Shown: positions 16,390 to 29,544, numbered from the stretch's first letter. The stretch is DNA of 64,000 bases from Papio anubis (GCF_008728515.1 NW_022167723.1:248001-312000); one strand, 5' to 3'. Notes: a model not told the origin generated them from the letters alone. Numbers and translations are program-made.

Positions 16390-17635
16390 AAAACTACATG
16401 GCAATTTGAAAATTATCTGTAAGAATAGGATATGATTGATGCTACATAGAATTTAGAGTGCTTCCAGCCAAGTAGGAAAGAGACTATGTTAGCATTTTGT
16501 TAGAGTGGCAGACTTATACTTTGTTTCCTGTTTGTTTTATTTTGGCTTTTGTTATACTGGAATTAAAATAAATAAATTCAACTGCAACACAAGCCCACTT
16601 TCGGTTACTCTAATACAGATGAAACCAAATAGTGTTTTTCCTTGTCAGATTGCTCCTCCATCGTATAAAAAGCGATGGGAAGCACCTCTGTGGAGTCTCC
16701 CTCCACATTCAGTACAACCACCTCAAACTGCAGACGTAAATATCTAGGGCACAGTATTTTGTGGATATAGAGGGTAAGGTTCAGATTCTGGGCCTAGGGG
16801 AAGGATACAGGTCAATCTACACCCATTTATCAATAACTTATAATGCACAGGACACTGTACAGATTACTTCAGGAGAATAAACAAGATGGAATAAGGCTGG
16901 TCTTGCATTCACGTGGCTTAAACTCTCACAGCAACTCTCACAGAGAGTTGGCAGGTGCCATGTAGTAGACCAGCTGCTGCCTGTAGAGAGAGGAGCCCTG
17001 CCTTGCCCTCCGAGAGCTTCCACAGGCCTTGGGGAGGAAAGCAGCAAGCGGTACAGGGTGACAAGTCTGGAATAAGAGCCAGGTCACGCTGATCACTAAA
17101 ATCCTTCCAACATGTAGTGAATCTAGGATGAAGTCACACCTCTAGGGGTTCAGGTCATTAGGAGTCCTTGAGATTCCTGAAGGATTTTGAGATTATTCTA
17201 GGGCCTTCTCGACCTTCCCAGGCAAGACCTAAGCAGGTGAGATTTAGTCAGAACAGAAATGGCCTCCAGCACAAGCAAGAGCTGCTCAACCTTAATGCCA
17301 CCCCTCACAGGGGCACTAGCCCCCAGAACGAGACTATATCCTCCGTTAACTACTTGTTTATTATCATTGACTGCCTAAAAGCAGTGGCAGGGGCTGTCTA
17401 CAAAGCTGCAACAGTAAGTTTGTATGTAAGATCAGGGGAGAGCACACATAAATTCTAACCAGTGCCCACAGAGACTTCGGAGCCACTCTCTTACTGGTGG
17501 TCCAATGGCTGCACCTACTGTGATCCTTGTGGGCTCTCACGTCACCACAGCTCCCGATGAAACTGAGGTTGACAGATTTTATCATCATCTATAGACAGGA
17601 GACTATTAAAAAATACCTCACTATGAAACTATCAA
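16390..17635. other. TLN2 intron, unique
   Basis: No repeat I can name with confidence; 16825-16930 may be a very old retroposon relic. No credible exon. Confidence 0.4.
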
Positions 17636-17762
17636 GGTCAGGCATGGTGGCTCATGCCCATAATCCCAGCACTTTTGGAGGCTGAGGCAGGAGGATGGCT
17701 TGAGCCCAGGAGTTCAACAGCCTGGGAAACATAGGGAGACCTCGTCTATACCAAAAAACAAA
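17636..17762 (+). mobile_element. Alu left-arm fragment (AluJ/FLAM-like)
   Basis: Only the left monomer (GGTCAGGCATGGTGGCTC to AGACCTCGTCTATACC), followed by an A-rich tail that grades into the GGAA array. Confidence 0.75.
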
Positions 17763-17765
17763 AGA

Positions 17766-17967
17766 AAAAGAGAGAAAGAAGAGGGAGGGAGGGAAAGACA
17801 GATGGAGGGAGGGAGGGAGGGAGGGAGGGAAGGAAGGAAGGAAGGAAGGAAGGAAGGAAGGAAGGAAGGAAGGAAGGAAGGAAGGAAGGAAGGAAGGAAG
17901 GAAGGAAGGAAGGAGCGAGGGAGGGAAGGAAGGAGGGAGGGAGGGAAGGAAGGAAGGAAGGAAGGAA
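17766..17967 (+). repeat. Long (GGAA)n/(GGGA)n microsatellite
   Basis: About 200 bp of pure purine. GGGA units come first, then roughly 21 uninterrupted GGAA units (about 17827-17912), then interrupted GGGA/GGAA. The long ORFs across it on both strands are repeat artefacts (Lys-Glu-Gly or Pro-Ser-Phe-Leu). Confidence 0.97.
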
Positions 17968-18051
17968 TCAAACCTGAAAAAATAATGGATGAGTGATTAT
18001 TTGTGCTAGAGAAGAGAAGACATCTTAAGAATCCACTGAGCAAGCTTCCTC

Positions 18052-18155
18052 TGTTACGGTTGGCATGTGTCTTCTCCAAAATTCATGTTGAAACTTAATC
18101 CCCAATACAACAGTATTAAGAGGTGGGGCCTTTAGGAAGTGATTTGGCTCTGACA
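18052..18155 (+). mobile_element. MST-type MaLR LTR 5' fragment
   Basis: TGTTACGGTTGGCATGTGTC, AAAATTCATGTTGAAACTTA ATCCCCAAT and AGAGGTGGGGCCTTTAGGAA match the 5' end of MST LTRs. The rest of the LTR is absent. Confidence 0.65.
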
Positions 18156-18159
18156 AGGC

Positions 18160-20044
18160 TGAAGTCAGGACAAGGAGAGGAGGCAGAAAGGAGGAGAGAG
18201 AGACTGCAACCTGGGAGGTATGAGAGGCTATGGAACTCATAGGAAGCTGCAAGCCAACAGAGTCTATTTTGCGTTTGGGGATCCTTTGATTATATATCCA
18301 TATTCCCCCAGTTGTTACTATTCTGGGTGAGAAAAGGCTAGCTAAGTATTCCAATGCCTTAGGAAAAAAATGACTTATTCAAATGAAAAACTCTTTTGAG
18401 TTTTCTTCTTTTCTATTTACCTTTTGAAAGACATCTAGAAATTTACTGGGGGGAAGACGTCTTTTCATTCCCCCCCACACTCCTCCCCCTCTCTTTAGTG
18501 ATGAATCTCTTGGTGAACTCGTCTGAATGTCAAAAAGAAAAAGACATCTTCTCAGAAAAATATAAATATTTATAGACAGCATTACTCCATCACCCCTGAA
18601 ATGTTAAACAGGGCTGTTCCTCCATTCTCTTCTTTATTGATTTAGTTATGTGGTACATAATCAGAAAGCAAAAAAAAAAAAAAGGGTCATGGTGGAACTC
18701 AAATCACAAGGTCATGCATCAAATAAAGGCAGACCAAAAAACATTCATTAAATCTTGTTGTGATATACCTCCAGAGAGCAGTAACAGAAATAAAAAATCA
18801 ATGTCAAAACAAACCCAGCCTCGGACCGCTAGAGAATGGCAGCTCACAGACCTTCCTCTGTGATGAGATCCCCACGTCTGTGGCACTCCTCCTCCACTGA
18901 GGTATGTGCTCTTAGGGCTAAGTCCCACCAGTCTGACCGCAGGGCCAGTGGGAATAGAGTGGGATGTATTTAAAAGCAAAAATCTCAGGGAGTCAAGTCC
19001 TCATTCAGCACCAAAAATGTCTGAGTGGCCCTCCTCAACTTTCTCACTGGGTTTTAGCCTAGACAACGTTTAAGGAAGGTAAGTACCTGAGAGGTCATCT
19101 AGTCTAAAACCCAAGTTGGTTTTCTGGATCTCTCTTCTGATATCTAAACTCTGGCTTTACCTAAATGACCTGTCCTCTTTCCAAGTGATAGCCAAACTAG
19201 TAATAAGCAAAAATGATGATTAGTTGGTGCCATATTTCAACAGTTTTTCCAATAGTTGCAAAACGGCTACTACTGACAGCAGACGTGATTTTACAGTGTT
19301 ACAAATGATCATTCCGGCAGCTCTTGTTATATATGCTATACAACTGACAATAACCCCACCAAATAAACAAAAAAAATAATTTCCTGACTTTAAAGACACA
19401 GAAGAGATTCTCTAGATTAAGAACAATGGGAAGAGGATGTTAAAATGATCTATGGCGCCCCCTCAATTACCTTTAAAATGTTCATGTATTTTCTAAGGGA
19501 TTTTTACAAAGCTTCAATGTATTAGGACTCTCAGTTTTAACTGCTGACTGAGGCTTTATCCTAATTATTTTTAAATAGTTTAATATTTGCCTTTTGTTGG
19601 GTCCCAAAAACAAAATGAACTCAAAAACACGTATTTCAAAAGATTAGCAGAAAATATGGAAAATCAGTATATCAATTATTCTAAAGGGAACTAACATTTT
19701 ACTGACACTTCATTTGAGCCACACTCTTGCAAACAAAATAAAACTGCTACTCCCCAAGAGCTCATGGCTTCGCTTTACGTGGCCCTACCTTAGAATGTAA
19801 GGACAACTTTGGAAAATACCTCATTTGGGGGAAAACCACACAAAACTAACAGATATCAACAGAAAAGCGCAGGTCAAAAACAAAAAGCTTTAAAAACAAA
19901 ATTCACAGTAGGTAACACCAAGACACCTCCTGAAGCTCAGCTTAGGGTTCTTCTCTTAGGAGAAGAATCAAGTTGGAATCAGTATAACCTGGGAACTGCC
20001 ACAGATGGCTGACATGGAAGCACCATCTCACAGAGAAATGATAT
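18160..20044. other. TLN2 intron, unique
   Basis: 1.9 kb, AT-rich with an A14 run near 18670. No named repeat and no credible exon. Confidence 0.45.
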
Positions 20045-20160
20045 CACCATGTACTGATCACACATTATGTGCCAGGCACACAATGTTTATCTCATTTATT
20101 TTATCTAAGGCCACAAAAAGCTGGTGACACCAAAGAAGTGGCAGAGCCTAAATGAAATCC
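20045..20160 (-). mobile_element. MIR SINE, minus strand
   Basis: ACATTATGTGCCAGGCACAC AATG and later AAGTGGCAGAGCCTAAATG follow reverse MIR. Confidence 0.55.
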
Positions 20161-20173
20161 ACCACCAAAATTT

Positions 20174-20484
20174 CCTTTTTTATTTTTATTTTATTTTTTA
20201 TTTTTTTGAGACAGTCTCGCTCTGTCACCCAAGCTGGAGTGCAGTAGCGTGATCTCCGATCATTGCAAGCTCCGCCTTCTGAGTTCACACCATTCTCCTG
20301 CCTCAGCCTCCCAAGTAGCTGGGACTACCCGCCCACCACCACGCCCGGCTAATTTTTTGTATTTTTAGTAGAGACGCGGTGGCACCATGTTAGCCAGGAT
20401 GGTCTCGAACTCCTTACCTCGTGATCTACCCGCCTCGGCCTCCCAAAGTGCTGGAATTACAGGCATGAGCCACTGCGCCTGGCT
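20174..20484 (-). mobile_element. AluY-type SINE inserted in an older Alu's tail
   Basis: Reverse Alu with GCAAGCTCCGCCTTCTGAG and CTCGTGATCTACCCGCCTC, the AluY-type boxes. It sits in the T-tail of the AluJ that follows. Confidence 0.85.
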
Positions 20485-20797
20485 ATTTGTATTTTTTGAA
20501 ACAGGGTCCCACTCTGTGGCCCAGGTTGGAGTGTGGTGGCGTGATTATGGCTCACTGCAACCTCGAGTGGGCTCAAGCAATCCTCCCACCTCTGCCTCCC
20601 AAGTAACCGGGACTACGGGTGTGTGCCACTATGCCCAGATAATTTTTTAATTTTTTTTTTTTTTTTAGAGACAGGATCTCACTACATTGTCCAGGCTGGT
20701 CACAAACTCCTGGGCTCAAGCAATCCTCCTGCCTCGTACCTCCCACCTTGGCCTCCCAAAGTGCTGGGATTACAGGTGAGAGACACTGTGCCCAGAC
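20485..20797 (-). mobile_element. AluJ-type SINE, minus strand
   Basis: Diverged reverse Alu with a long internal T-run (20652-20666). CACCACCAAAATTT (left of the neighbouring AluY) and CACTACCAAATTTT (right) look like its own target duplication, split by the AluY. Confidence 0.82.
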
Positions 20798-22270
20798 CCA
20801 CTACCAAATTTTCTGATAAATAAAATAGAAAACTGGGAATTATGCCATCAAATAGGTTAAGTCTCCAGGATTATCTGGGAAAACTTTGCAGGTATCAGGG
20901 CAGGGAATACCTAGAGTGGAAGAAGGTACAGTGCAATATCATTTTATGACCAAATCCCATAAGGTTGCCAGGACTCTCTGCTCTGGTTCTGCCAGCCATA
21001 AGCAACCTTCTGCTCCAGTGCATGGTCTCAGAACTGCTTGGTACACAGGAATGCTCACCCCTTCTTCTAATCCTAGATCTTAATTATGAGGGTCAAAAAT
21101 GGAGGCTTAAAATATAGATCTTTCTCTGAAAAAAAGGTCTTTATTTTAGCATAGGCTTAGAAAAGGCATATGATCTCTACTATAATTCATACATGTTTAT
21201 AATAACTCCATTTAATTCAATGAAACATTATTGAAGGCCTACTATATATGATGTTCTAAGCATTTAGTATTATTACGACTTTTGCTCCTGTTTCAACGGC
21301 ATTGTGTAAATTGGGCTTTTGCCTAAGCAAGCCACCCTGGGATGCCTACACTGTGAAATCTGAATCTGCTGCTTTAAAAGGGCAGGGAAGCCGCCATAGG
21401 TACATGAATAGTTTTAAAACTACAACCATTTTAGTCTTACCCCAGAATTACACAGTGAGTTACCAGTAAAGGAGAAAGAAAATTATAGTCCACACCTTGT
21501 TACCAAGACTAAGTAACTGCAATATAAGATTTAAATAGAGCAAAAACCATCAATTAGCATTACTGTTAATCTTAGATTTCTCAGTTAAAGAACCTATGTA
21601 TGTCAACACAATTATGAAACTCTGATTTCTATACTGGGCCTCTAGAAAAGGAGAATGTTTGCTTCCCATGTTGACAGTCCCTGTGTGATTTTGCCCTCTT
21701 TGTAATTTTCTCTATTGAACATGAAATTCATAGCATAATTAGAATCGTAATGGATTAAATTCCAATGCTAAAAGTGCACACGACACAGGCAAAGGAAACA
21801 GAACATGAGTCCCACCTGGAAAGAATTAAGAGGGTAAAACAAGCAAGCCCAAAACTTCCTAATAAAAATCACTCATTCTGGAAGTTTTAACAAGATGCTT
21901 TCTTAAAGAAAGAAAAGAAAAAAGAAAAAATGGGGAAATCAGAAAAGGTAAAGAAAATTAACATACTTGATCCAAATGATGTAACTGCATAATAACCAAT
22001 TTTTAAACTCAAACAAATACAGGTAATTCTAGTATAGCTAAGAGACAAAACCCTCAGCCTGCATGTAGCGTTGCTCTTTCGACTTTTAAAATAATGTGTA
22101 TCACACAAAGCAGTTCAATTTCCGTATTAGCCTGTAGGAAGCACAAATCAACATTTCACAAGATAATTCTATGTATGATGAATCTCTTTGCTTATCTCAA
22201 GGATAATTACAACTGTTAAATGTTACCATTCTAAATATAAGGTAAAAAAAAAAACACAAATAAAGATTAT
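20798..22270. other. TLN2 intron, mostly unique
   Basis: 21225-21290 may be a MIR relic (TGAAGGCCTACTATATATG, TTCTAAGCATTTAG). An AAAGAA tract lies at 21903-21930. No gene. Confidence 0.4.
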
Positions 22271-22276
22271 ACTTAC

Positions 22277-22416
22277 CTAATTCCCTCTTTGGCTAGCTCC
22301 CAAAATTCACCAACTCCCTCCATCAGGAGCAACAAAGAGACAGCAAGACAGAAAGCGAACACCTATCATTTCATCTCCTGATGAAAGCAACTGAGGTGTT
22401 TGGGTATAATTCCACC
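22277..22416 (-). other. Possible minus-strand exon (weak candidate)
   Basis: The minus strand carries TTCTGCCTTTTGGTAG (AG at 22418-22417), 140 nt of unique sequence, and a TTAG/GTAAGTAT donor (22276-22271). It lies 240 bases from another strong GTAAGT donor. It includes a very short ATG-AAA-TGA upstream ORF. There is no coding character. Inference from splice motifs only. Confidence 0.25.
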
Positions 22417-22656
22417 CTACCAAAAGGCAGAACGATAGAGAAAATTTAATATCTAACCTTCCTTCCTGCACATCCAAGACGATGGATCATCCCCTTAAGA
22501 ATTCTCTTTTGCCAAGAAACAAAATGGCCTAACTACTACAACTGCATTAGCCTTCAGTGATAATGAAATTTTAAAAGGCATGTGTAATAAAGGCGTGGCC
22601 AGCACAAGCAAGCAAAAAGCAAGACGTTCCTTGATTCTTTTATCATGAGCACTTAC

Positions 22657-22747
22657 CTTAGCCCTTCCTTGCAACCCCCGCAATATAGCTACAATCCTAT
22701 TTCAGCTGAGCAGAGTTTAAAATACTTATGGTAATGTAACTGGATAT
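22657..22747 (-). other. Possible minus-strand exon (weak candidate)
   Basis: The minus strand reads GTTTCCTCTTGGCAG, then 91 nt, then AAG/GTAAGTGC (donor at 22656-22651). Both sites fit the consensus and the segment is not a recognised repeat. A shorter form could start at 22705 after CTCTGCTCAG. It could be an alternative TLN2 5' exon or simply a chance pairing of signals. Confidence 0.28.
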
Positions 22748-22954
22748 CTGCCAAGAGGAAACACCTTGGTATTCGTCCTTGCGCTACAACTAACCCTACA
22801 CTCCTCAAGTTTCTTCCCTCTGTGTCCACCATCCAGCAAACACAATTTATGCCATCTTCAGTTTCTGCATGTGTCAACCTCACACCAGTAGACACAGATA
22901 TCTGATCCACCTAAAAGCTTACTTTTGTAACCTCCCAAGTAGCAATAAATGGCC

Positions 22955-23062
22955 CCTTAATAAGAGCTGTGTGTCCTTGGACAAGGCATTTATCATCTCT
23001 GAGTCTCACGTTCCTCCTCTGTGAACTAAATGGTTAGGACCAGGTGATGTCAGAGTGGCCTT
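22955..23062 (+). mobile_element. MIR SINE
   Basis: AGAGCTGTGTGTCCTTGGAC AAGGC and GAGTCTCACGTTCCTCCTC match the MIR core. Confidence 0.65.
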
Positions 23063-26000
23063 CTAGCAGCCCATGCCATCATGTCTAAGGTGCACATCCT
23101 TGCCGCTGGCTTGCCCAGATCAGGGAAAATGCGAACTTCAGTCTCAGGTTCTTGTGTTCAATTGTCTCAAAGGATTCAGGATATTATATTACAATTAGGG
23201 AAGAAAATAATGAAGGGCGGCAGTGAGCATGTTCATTCATTTTCCATACTCAAGTCAATAGTGCTTTGGCCCACCTGAGTCTTTGACTATAATCTTCCAA
23301 GGGGCGAGAGATCACATCCTGGCAGATGTCAGTAAACTATTTATGCTATTATTCCAGGCAAAATGAACCTGAAATATCTATTTTTGGTTTTTATTTTGTT
23401 TGTTCAACTGGATAAAAAGCAACAAACATAACTGTTTATATTTTCCTAAGCGCTGAGAACACAACTCCAGAAAATGCAAGATAGAATTGTTGACCTATAA
23501 AATTATTTGAAAGTTAACAATTTGAAAAGCCTCAAATGCAAGACCAGCTCCTATTAAAATGTCTTCTATGTACCTACATTTGCTAATCTGTCATGTATAT
23601 CGTTGTGTGTGCCATAATCCCAAATGCTTGCAAATCGTTAAGATGAATGGCTTGAAGTCAAGAGTATAGGAAGACTCTCAAACTTGCCCTTTGGCCCATG
23701 GGAGAAGGTGGCATCTGCCTAGTGTTTGAGGACAGATTTAGGACAGATTTCATAGGGAACTCGGGCCCTACCCTACCTATAGCCTCGACAACCCCAGCCT
23801 CCCTCTATTGCACATTCACACAGGAGTGGGCCTACAGTTCTTCCTCCAGCAACCATTCCCATCTGTCCACTCAGATCTCTGCCTTCTTCAGCAAAATAAT
23901 ATCACCAGAGCACAGTCTGAAAGCCAGGCTGGCAACACAGAAGCCCACAAATGCCTGGATTTGAAAGAGTCTTATTCTCTAAAAAGACAGGTGGTTCCAT
24001 TTAAAATTCCACTCTGGCCATTGGCATCAACCCATGCTTCACCCTCAGCCCCCAACACATATGCTGCGGGAGTTCCCCTCCTCCCCCTGCCCTCGCCTGC
24101 GTGCAGTAGCCTAACTGTTCCCAGCCGCTGCGGGCTTCCTCTTGGCTCTGTAGCAGCATCATTTTCTAACAGCATGGATGCAGAAACCTCCAAGAACATC
24201 TCATAGCAAAAGGCATATCCCCATATTTCTTGCTGTAACCACAGCCTATGCCTTCTTACCTTTAATTCAATTATAAGGATGAATTAATTTGGTCTCTGGT
24301 ACCAAAAAACCCTCAGCTTACACTGCAGCCACCAGAGTCCAACCATACCCTAGTGGAGGGGACTCCACAACTGGCCACAGCATTGAAAGGTTCCAGGGGT
24401 GATCAAGATGACTCCACCTTGGCCAAGCTTTCCTAAAGGGTTCACTCAGCCTTGAGTAACCAGAAAAGTAGGTCATGGGCCTGAGTCATAGTCTGAAGCC
24501 CCATGTGCACATTCAGTAGTGAAGAACCAAGCCCCACAGTTATGTGTGGTTTGCAAGATGCAAGCAACATTTGCAGATGGGTCCTCCCGCTACTTCCCCC
24601 ATCAATACCCTTACATCAGCTTTGACTACCAGCACAATGACAACACACACCCCTGCATCCTCCAGTCATCCTGAAAGCCCAACAACATTCCCGTCAGGCA
24701 GTCAAAAAATAAAAGTAAAAAAAGAGAAAGTGAAAGCAATCTAAGACATTATTAGTACAAGCAGCTTTTAGGTCACCATGCTCTAGCGAACCAAGGCAAT
24801 AGCCTCTGATTAAGACAGGCTTAATTGTTCTTAGCTGCATTTTTTTTTTCTTATTTGGTCAGTAGCTGTCATACTGATGTGGTGTTACTAGTCTTTAACC
24901 CTACTTTTTAAAGCAAGACTCTCTTTGCCCTTAGTGCCATCATGTGCTTATGTACATAATTGTGCACGCACACACAGACACCCCCACACCCCTTTGACAT
25001 CACAGAATGGACGACTGAGGAATTAAGTCAGCACTCCAGTGCTTTTAAGAAAAATGTGTTAAGACAACCTGACAAAGAAGCAGAGGAAAACCATCAAAGC
25101 TTATCTATTTCTTCCTTCTCTGCTCTTGTCTTTTAACTGGGATATTTTCTTTCCTATCTACACCTAAAAGAGAAAATCTTATGCCTTTCAATGTCAACAA
25201 TGAATGATGAAGCTCCTGAAACAAAGCTGTAAAACAGCACACTCACGTATCCTATCACCAATGAGACCTTCCCACTTCAAGGCTTCCCAGGGACAGAACA
25301 CTCCGTCCTTCTGTAGGGACCCAGGATATTCAGTCAGAAGGGCAGTGGTGGCTTACTCTATCAGCTGAGAAGCAGGGAACTTCTGGCAGTGCTACCTAAC
25401 TTTTAAATCCATCAGGAAAATAATATTGCAAGCCAGCTAAGACTAATTTTCTCAAACTTGGTACAAATATGAAAAAACATGACCACATGCAAAGAGCCTG
25501 CAAAGGTGCAAGCCAAACAGCATGGATCTTCCTGGATCTAATGAAGATTGGAGTTAATTGGCCATTTAAAACCAACACTAATATATTATTTCTGAGTGGA
25601 ATACAAAACTCACATGTAGCTCCATTATCAAACCACTCGGAGCAGGCCCATCGTCAGGCCCATGTGAGGCACTGGATCCCCTGTGCTCCTCTGCAGTTAA
25701 GGATACAGTGAAAATCCTGCATCCTAGCCATCATGCGGTTGACAGCAAAAGGAAAAAGTACAGTAGTATCTAAAGCAAAGAACCAACTAAGGGCAGATCT
25801 GACCTCAGCAGTAAGTTTAACGGGTCACTCCTCAATGGAATGACAAAGCAACTCATCTTCCAAAACCGAGAGTCCATATGCCTTTCTCTCATATTCTGCT
25901 ATCTCACCGAACTTATTCTCACCTCCAAATGAAATACATAAACCTAAAAGAAACAGTAAAACCAAAGGGAAATACGTTCTGGATCAAGTGGAAAACTATC

Positions 26001-27439
26001 TGATAATGATCAACTTGCTAAGAAACAAAGGATTAGAAGGAAATGTATGTTTTGAGTTTTGGGCCAAATAAATGTTAACAGTAATTCCAGGGAATACTGT
26101 CAATACCAAATGGTGATCTCAGTTGGGATGACATAGATTAGCTATGATTTAAACTTTAATTTAGGTACGATGCATTCTCATTCCATAAAGGTCTATGACT
26201 TCATATAAGAACCACAGAGTGAACTTTACTAGAATCATTATCTCAGTAATACTGCAAAAGTATGCTCATGAATGTAAGTTGGTTTTGGTAGATGAACCCA
26301 TCACTAGATCACTGGATCAGCTATGTAAGAGACACTACCTTTCTCTTTGAGTTACGAGCTATGAGATTTTCAACGAAAATAGAACAAATGATTTCCCGCA
26401 CATGTCAAACCAATAGCTCCCTCCATGCTTAGCCATGGACAATCATCTGAAAAATAATTCTAAAGTGCTACACTATCTATAAACACACACTTGGTTTAGG
26501 ATGTGCTGTCCCAAAGAGCTTTTGTTTTTATGGATACAGTAATGTTTCATTCTTTTCTATTCCCAAACAGATTAATTGGTACAGGACTTAGTTAAAATCT
26601 CCACTGCCCGTTCAGTTACTCCACATGGATATTAAGCAAAGTAAATCCACTTAGTGACTACACTGTGAGGACTGGAGGCCACGCTGATCACCCTGATTAG
26701 CCCTGTCGGCTGGAGTAAGAAAGACAGGCTGGCACTCAGGGCCAGCTGTGCGGGGCACACAGACAGATGATGGGCAACATCGATGGGCTCTGAGCAACTG
26801 GTCTGGGCAGTGATGGATGCTATGTCGACAGCTTAGAGTGTCATTACAGATACAGAACTGGCCCAAGAGAAACCCAAACTCTCTCTTATTTTATTAAGAT
26901 AAAGTTGGAGTTTCCATGACACAGTGCAGGACCAAGGAAGTTTTTCTCTCTTTTATCACTGACTTAGGCACAAAACAAAACAAAATCAATGTATATATTA
27001 AATAAGAATAAGGCAACTTAACTCAGTGAATGTATGTGTAAGACAGATTACAAAACACCATGTCTGCATTTTTTAAATTATGAACAGGATGTATAAAAAA
27101 TTTTCAGTCAATACACGTAAAAAATTATTTAATCCATATTATTAATTATAATAAGTTGTTTCAGGACAGAGAGGAGAGTCACGGTTGTCTCTGTGTCCCC
27201 TTCATGAATATCAAGGGGCAAGTGCCTAATACATAACAGGACAGATCACACATCAGTTTTCACCCTACAGACTGGACTGAAAGAGATTGGGTGCCAGGTA
27301 TTCCCCACTTGTCTGGACCAGGAGTCCCTCCAAATTTGCAACTACATGGCTGAAAGCAGTAACCATCCCCCCGCAAAATCCCCAACTTTTACAGATACAC
27401 ACACACACTTACACCCTTTTCCACTTCTTTCCTTTTGTA
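23063..27439. other. TLN2 intron, long unique stretch
   Basis: About 4.4 kb without Alu or L1, the longest such run here. ORFs to 132 codons (23.8-24.2 kb) show no domain or coding signature. A short CA-rich/C-rich tract lies at 24966-24993. I see no RNA gene or firm exon. Confidence 0.45.
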
Positions 27440-27590
27440 GCTCAAAGGGTTCTACTAATTATCTCGTTGTATCACCTGGAGTGAGTCATTTTAATTTTCT
27501 GATCCTCAGTTTCCAAATTAAGATTAATAATCACTTTCACATTAATACTACCAAGGCCTACAAAGCACAGGAATACTCTGAAGAGTAAAT
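27440..27590 (+). mobile_element. Degraded MIR-like SINE
   Basis: GAGTGAGTCATTTTAATTTT CTGATCCTCAGTTTCC follows the MIR core loosely. Confidence 0.4.
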
Positions 27591-27603
27591 CAAACTGGTA
27601 ATT

Positions 27604-27652
27604 TTCCCTCTGCACACACCACCCTCCCACCAGCCACCCCCCCACCCCCCCA
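27604..27652 (+). repeat. C-rich low-complexity tract
   Basis: CCACC and CCCCCC runs (CACCCTCCCACCAGCCACC). Confidence 0.75.
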
Positions 27653-27659
27653 GGGTTTA

Positions 27660-28596
27660 GTCCTTCAGACCAAGAAAAGCCTGGCTCATGTATGGCACTG
27701 CCTGGGAAGCATGGGAGAGCATGATTTTTTTCTACTGGATACCAGCAAGATTATCCTAAACGTGCACAAATGACATCTACACTAGCAGAGTGATTCTCCA
27801 TTCCAAATTGGTTTTATGTCCTGAGGTCCTGAGGCCATCTGTGTTGGGGGGACCCTTTGGTAGAATTAGCTAGAAATTCTGTGTGGAAAAATCTCCCACA
27901 TTTCGCCATTCTTTTTTAGTACCTGCTAATGCAAGAGCTACTAGTAACTACTGCGGAGTAATGATGTTCCATTTATATTGGGCCAACCCCGCCGTGGTCA
28001 GGGAGCTCGTCACAGCAAATAAGAGGGACCCTGTTCCAAGAAATATGGACAAATAACATGATGTTGAAGTGCAAGACTGTAGGAGCTCAGTAACATTTCT
28101 CAACCTTGTAAGTACCTCTGCCACATATCACTGCTGCGCAATTGAATTTCACAGCATGAGGGCCTGAACTTAATCCGGATTTAAACTTCTAGTACACATT
28201 TGAGAACACAGGGCTGGGGGCACAAAGTTGGAGGGCCTGAATCAATGCCAGCAAGATACTGTGTATGTATCTCTATTGACCAAGAGAATCATTTCTCCTT
28301 TAAAAGATGCTCTTTTTCTTGCTCTCAGTATCTGTGTATCGACTTTACTTTCTACTCACCCTAATAGTGTGAACTAACATATTGTGCCCCAAATGCTATG
28401 GTTCCCAGTAAACTTTCCAAAGGACATGGCTGTACAATATCATCCTGCATCCTTTGCAAGGCTTTCAAATTTGTTGATGCTCTAACCTGAATCTTTGAGT
28501 GCTGATAAAGGTAAACAAATAAATATAATACTTCATAGACACAGTTCGTTCCTTAAGTCCCAAGGTGCTGTAAGAGGCAGGTTTCAGGAATCTGAA
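27660..28596. other. TLN2 intron, unique
   Basis: No gene, exon signal or repeat that I can support. Confidence 0.4.
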
Positions 28597-28607
28597 AATT
28601 CACTTTG

Positions 28608-29010
<403 letters not shown>

Positions 29011-29232
29011 TCACTTTGACAACAACAAAAGCAGTAGGCAGGTCATTTCCAAAGGTTCAGATTAAAGACCATAGAAACTTCTTCCAGTGGTACAGGATTC
29101 TGGTAAATTTGCTTATGTATTGACCAAATTAAAATGAAAGGTGCACCAGACACAGGAACATTTTGCACATGGGAATTCTTGCTGCACTGATTATAAACAT
29201 TGCAGTTTAAAACCTCGATAAGGATTAACTGA

Positions 29233-29468
29233 GGCCAGGGGTTTGAGACTAGCCTTGGCAATATAGTAAGATCCTGTCTCTACAAAACATAAAAATAAAA
29301 AAAAACAGCTGGTGTGGTGGAACCCAGCTGTAGTCCCAGCTACTCAAGAAGCTGAGGTAGGAGGATTGCTTGAGCCTGAGAGTTTGAGTCTGCAGTGAGC
29401 CATGAGCAGGCCACTGCATTCCAGCCTGGGCAACAGAGCAAGACCTCCATCTCTAAAAATAAAAATAA
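29233..29468 (+). mobile_element. 5'-truncated AluJ
   Basis: Begins within the left arm (GAGGCCAGGGGTTTGAGAC) and has a full right arm and A-rich tail. Flanks AAAACCTCGATAA and AAAACCTAGATAA are a 13-bp target duplication, so the truncation happened at insertion. Confidence 0.85.
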
Positions 29469-29544
29469 AACCTAGATAAACTGGGGATACCTAAAGCTGA
29501 AGGTCAAGGGCAGACTGACCTTCAATCTCTGCCATTTTGGACTG

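Noticed and set aside
17700..18079. 98- and 121-codon ORFs of Lys/Glu/Gly or Pro/Ser/Leu repeats
   Set aside because: They are six-frame readings of the GGAA/GGGA microsatellite.
23808..24206. 132-codon ORF on the + strand
   Set aside because: Low-complexity composition, no domain, no splice or promoter context.
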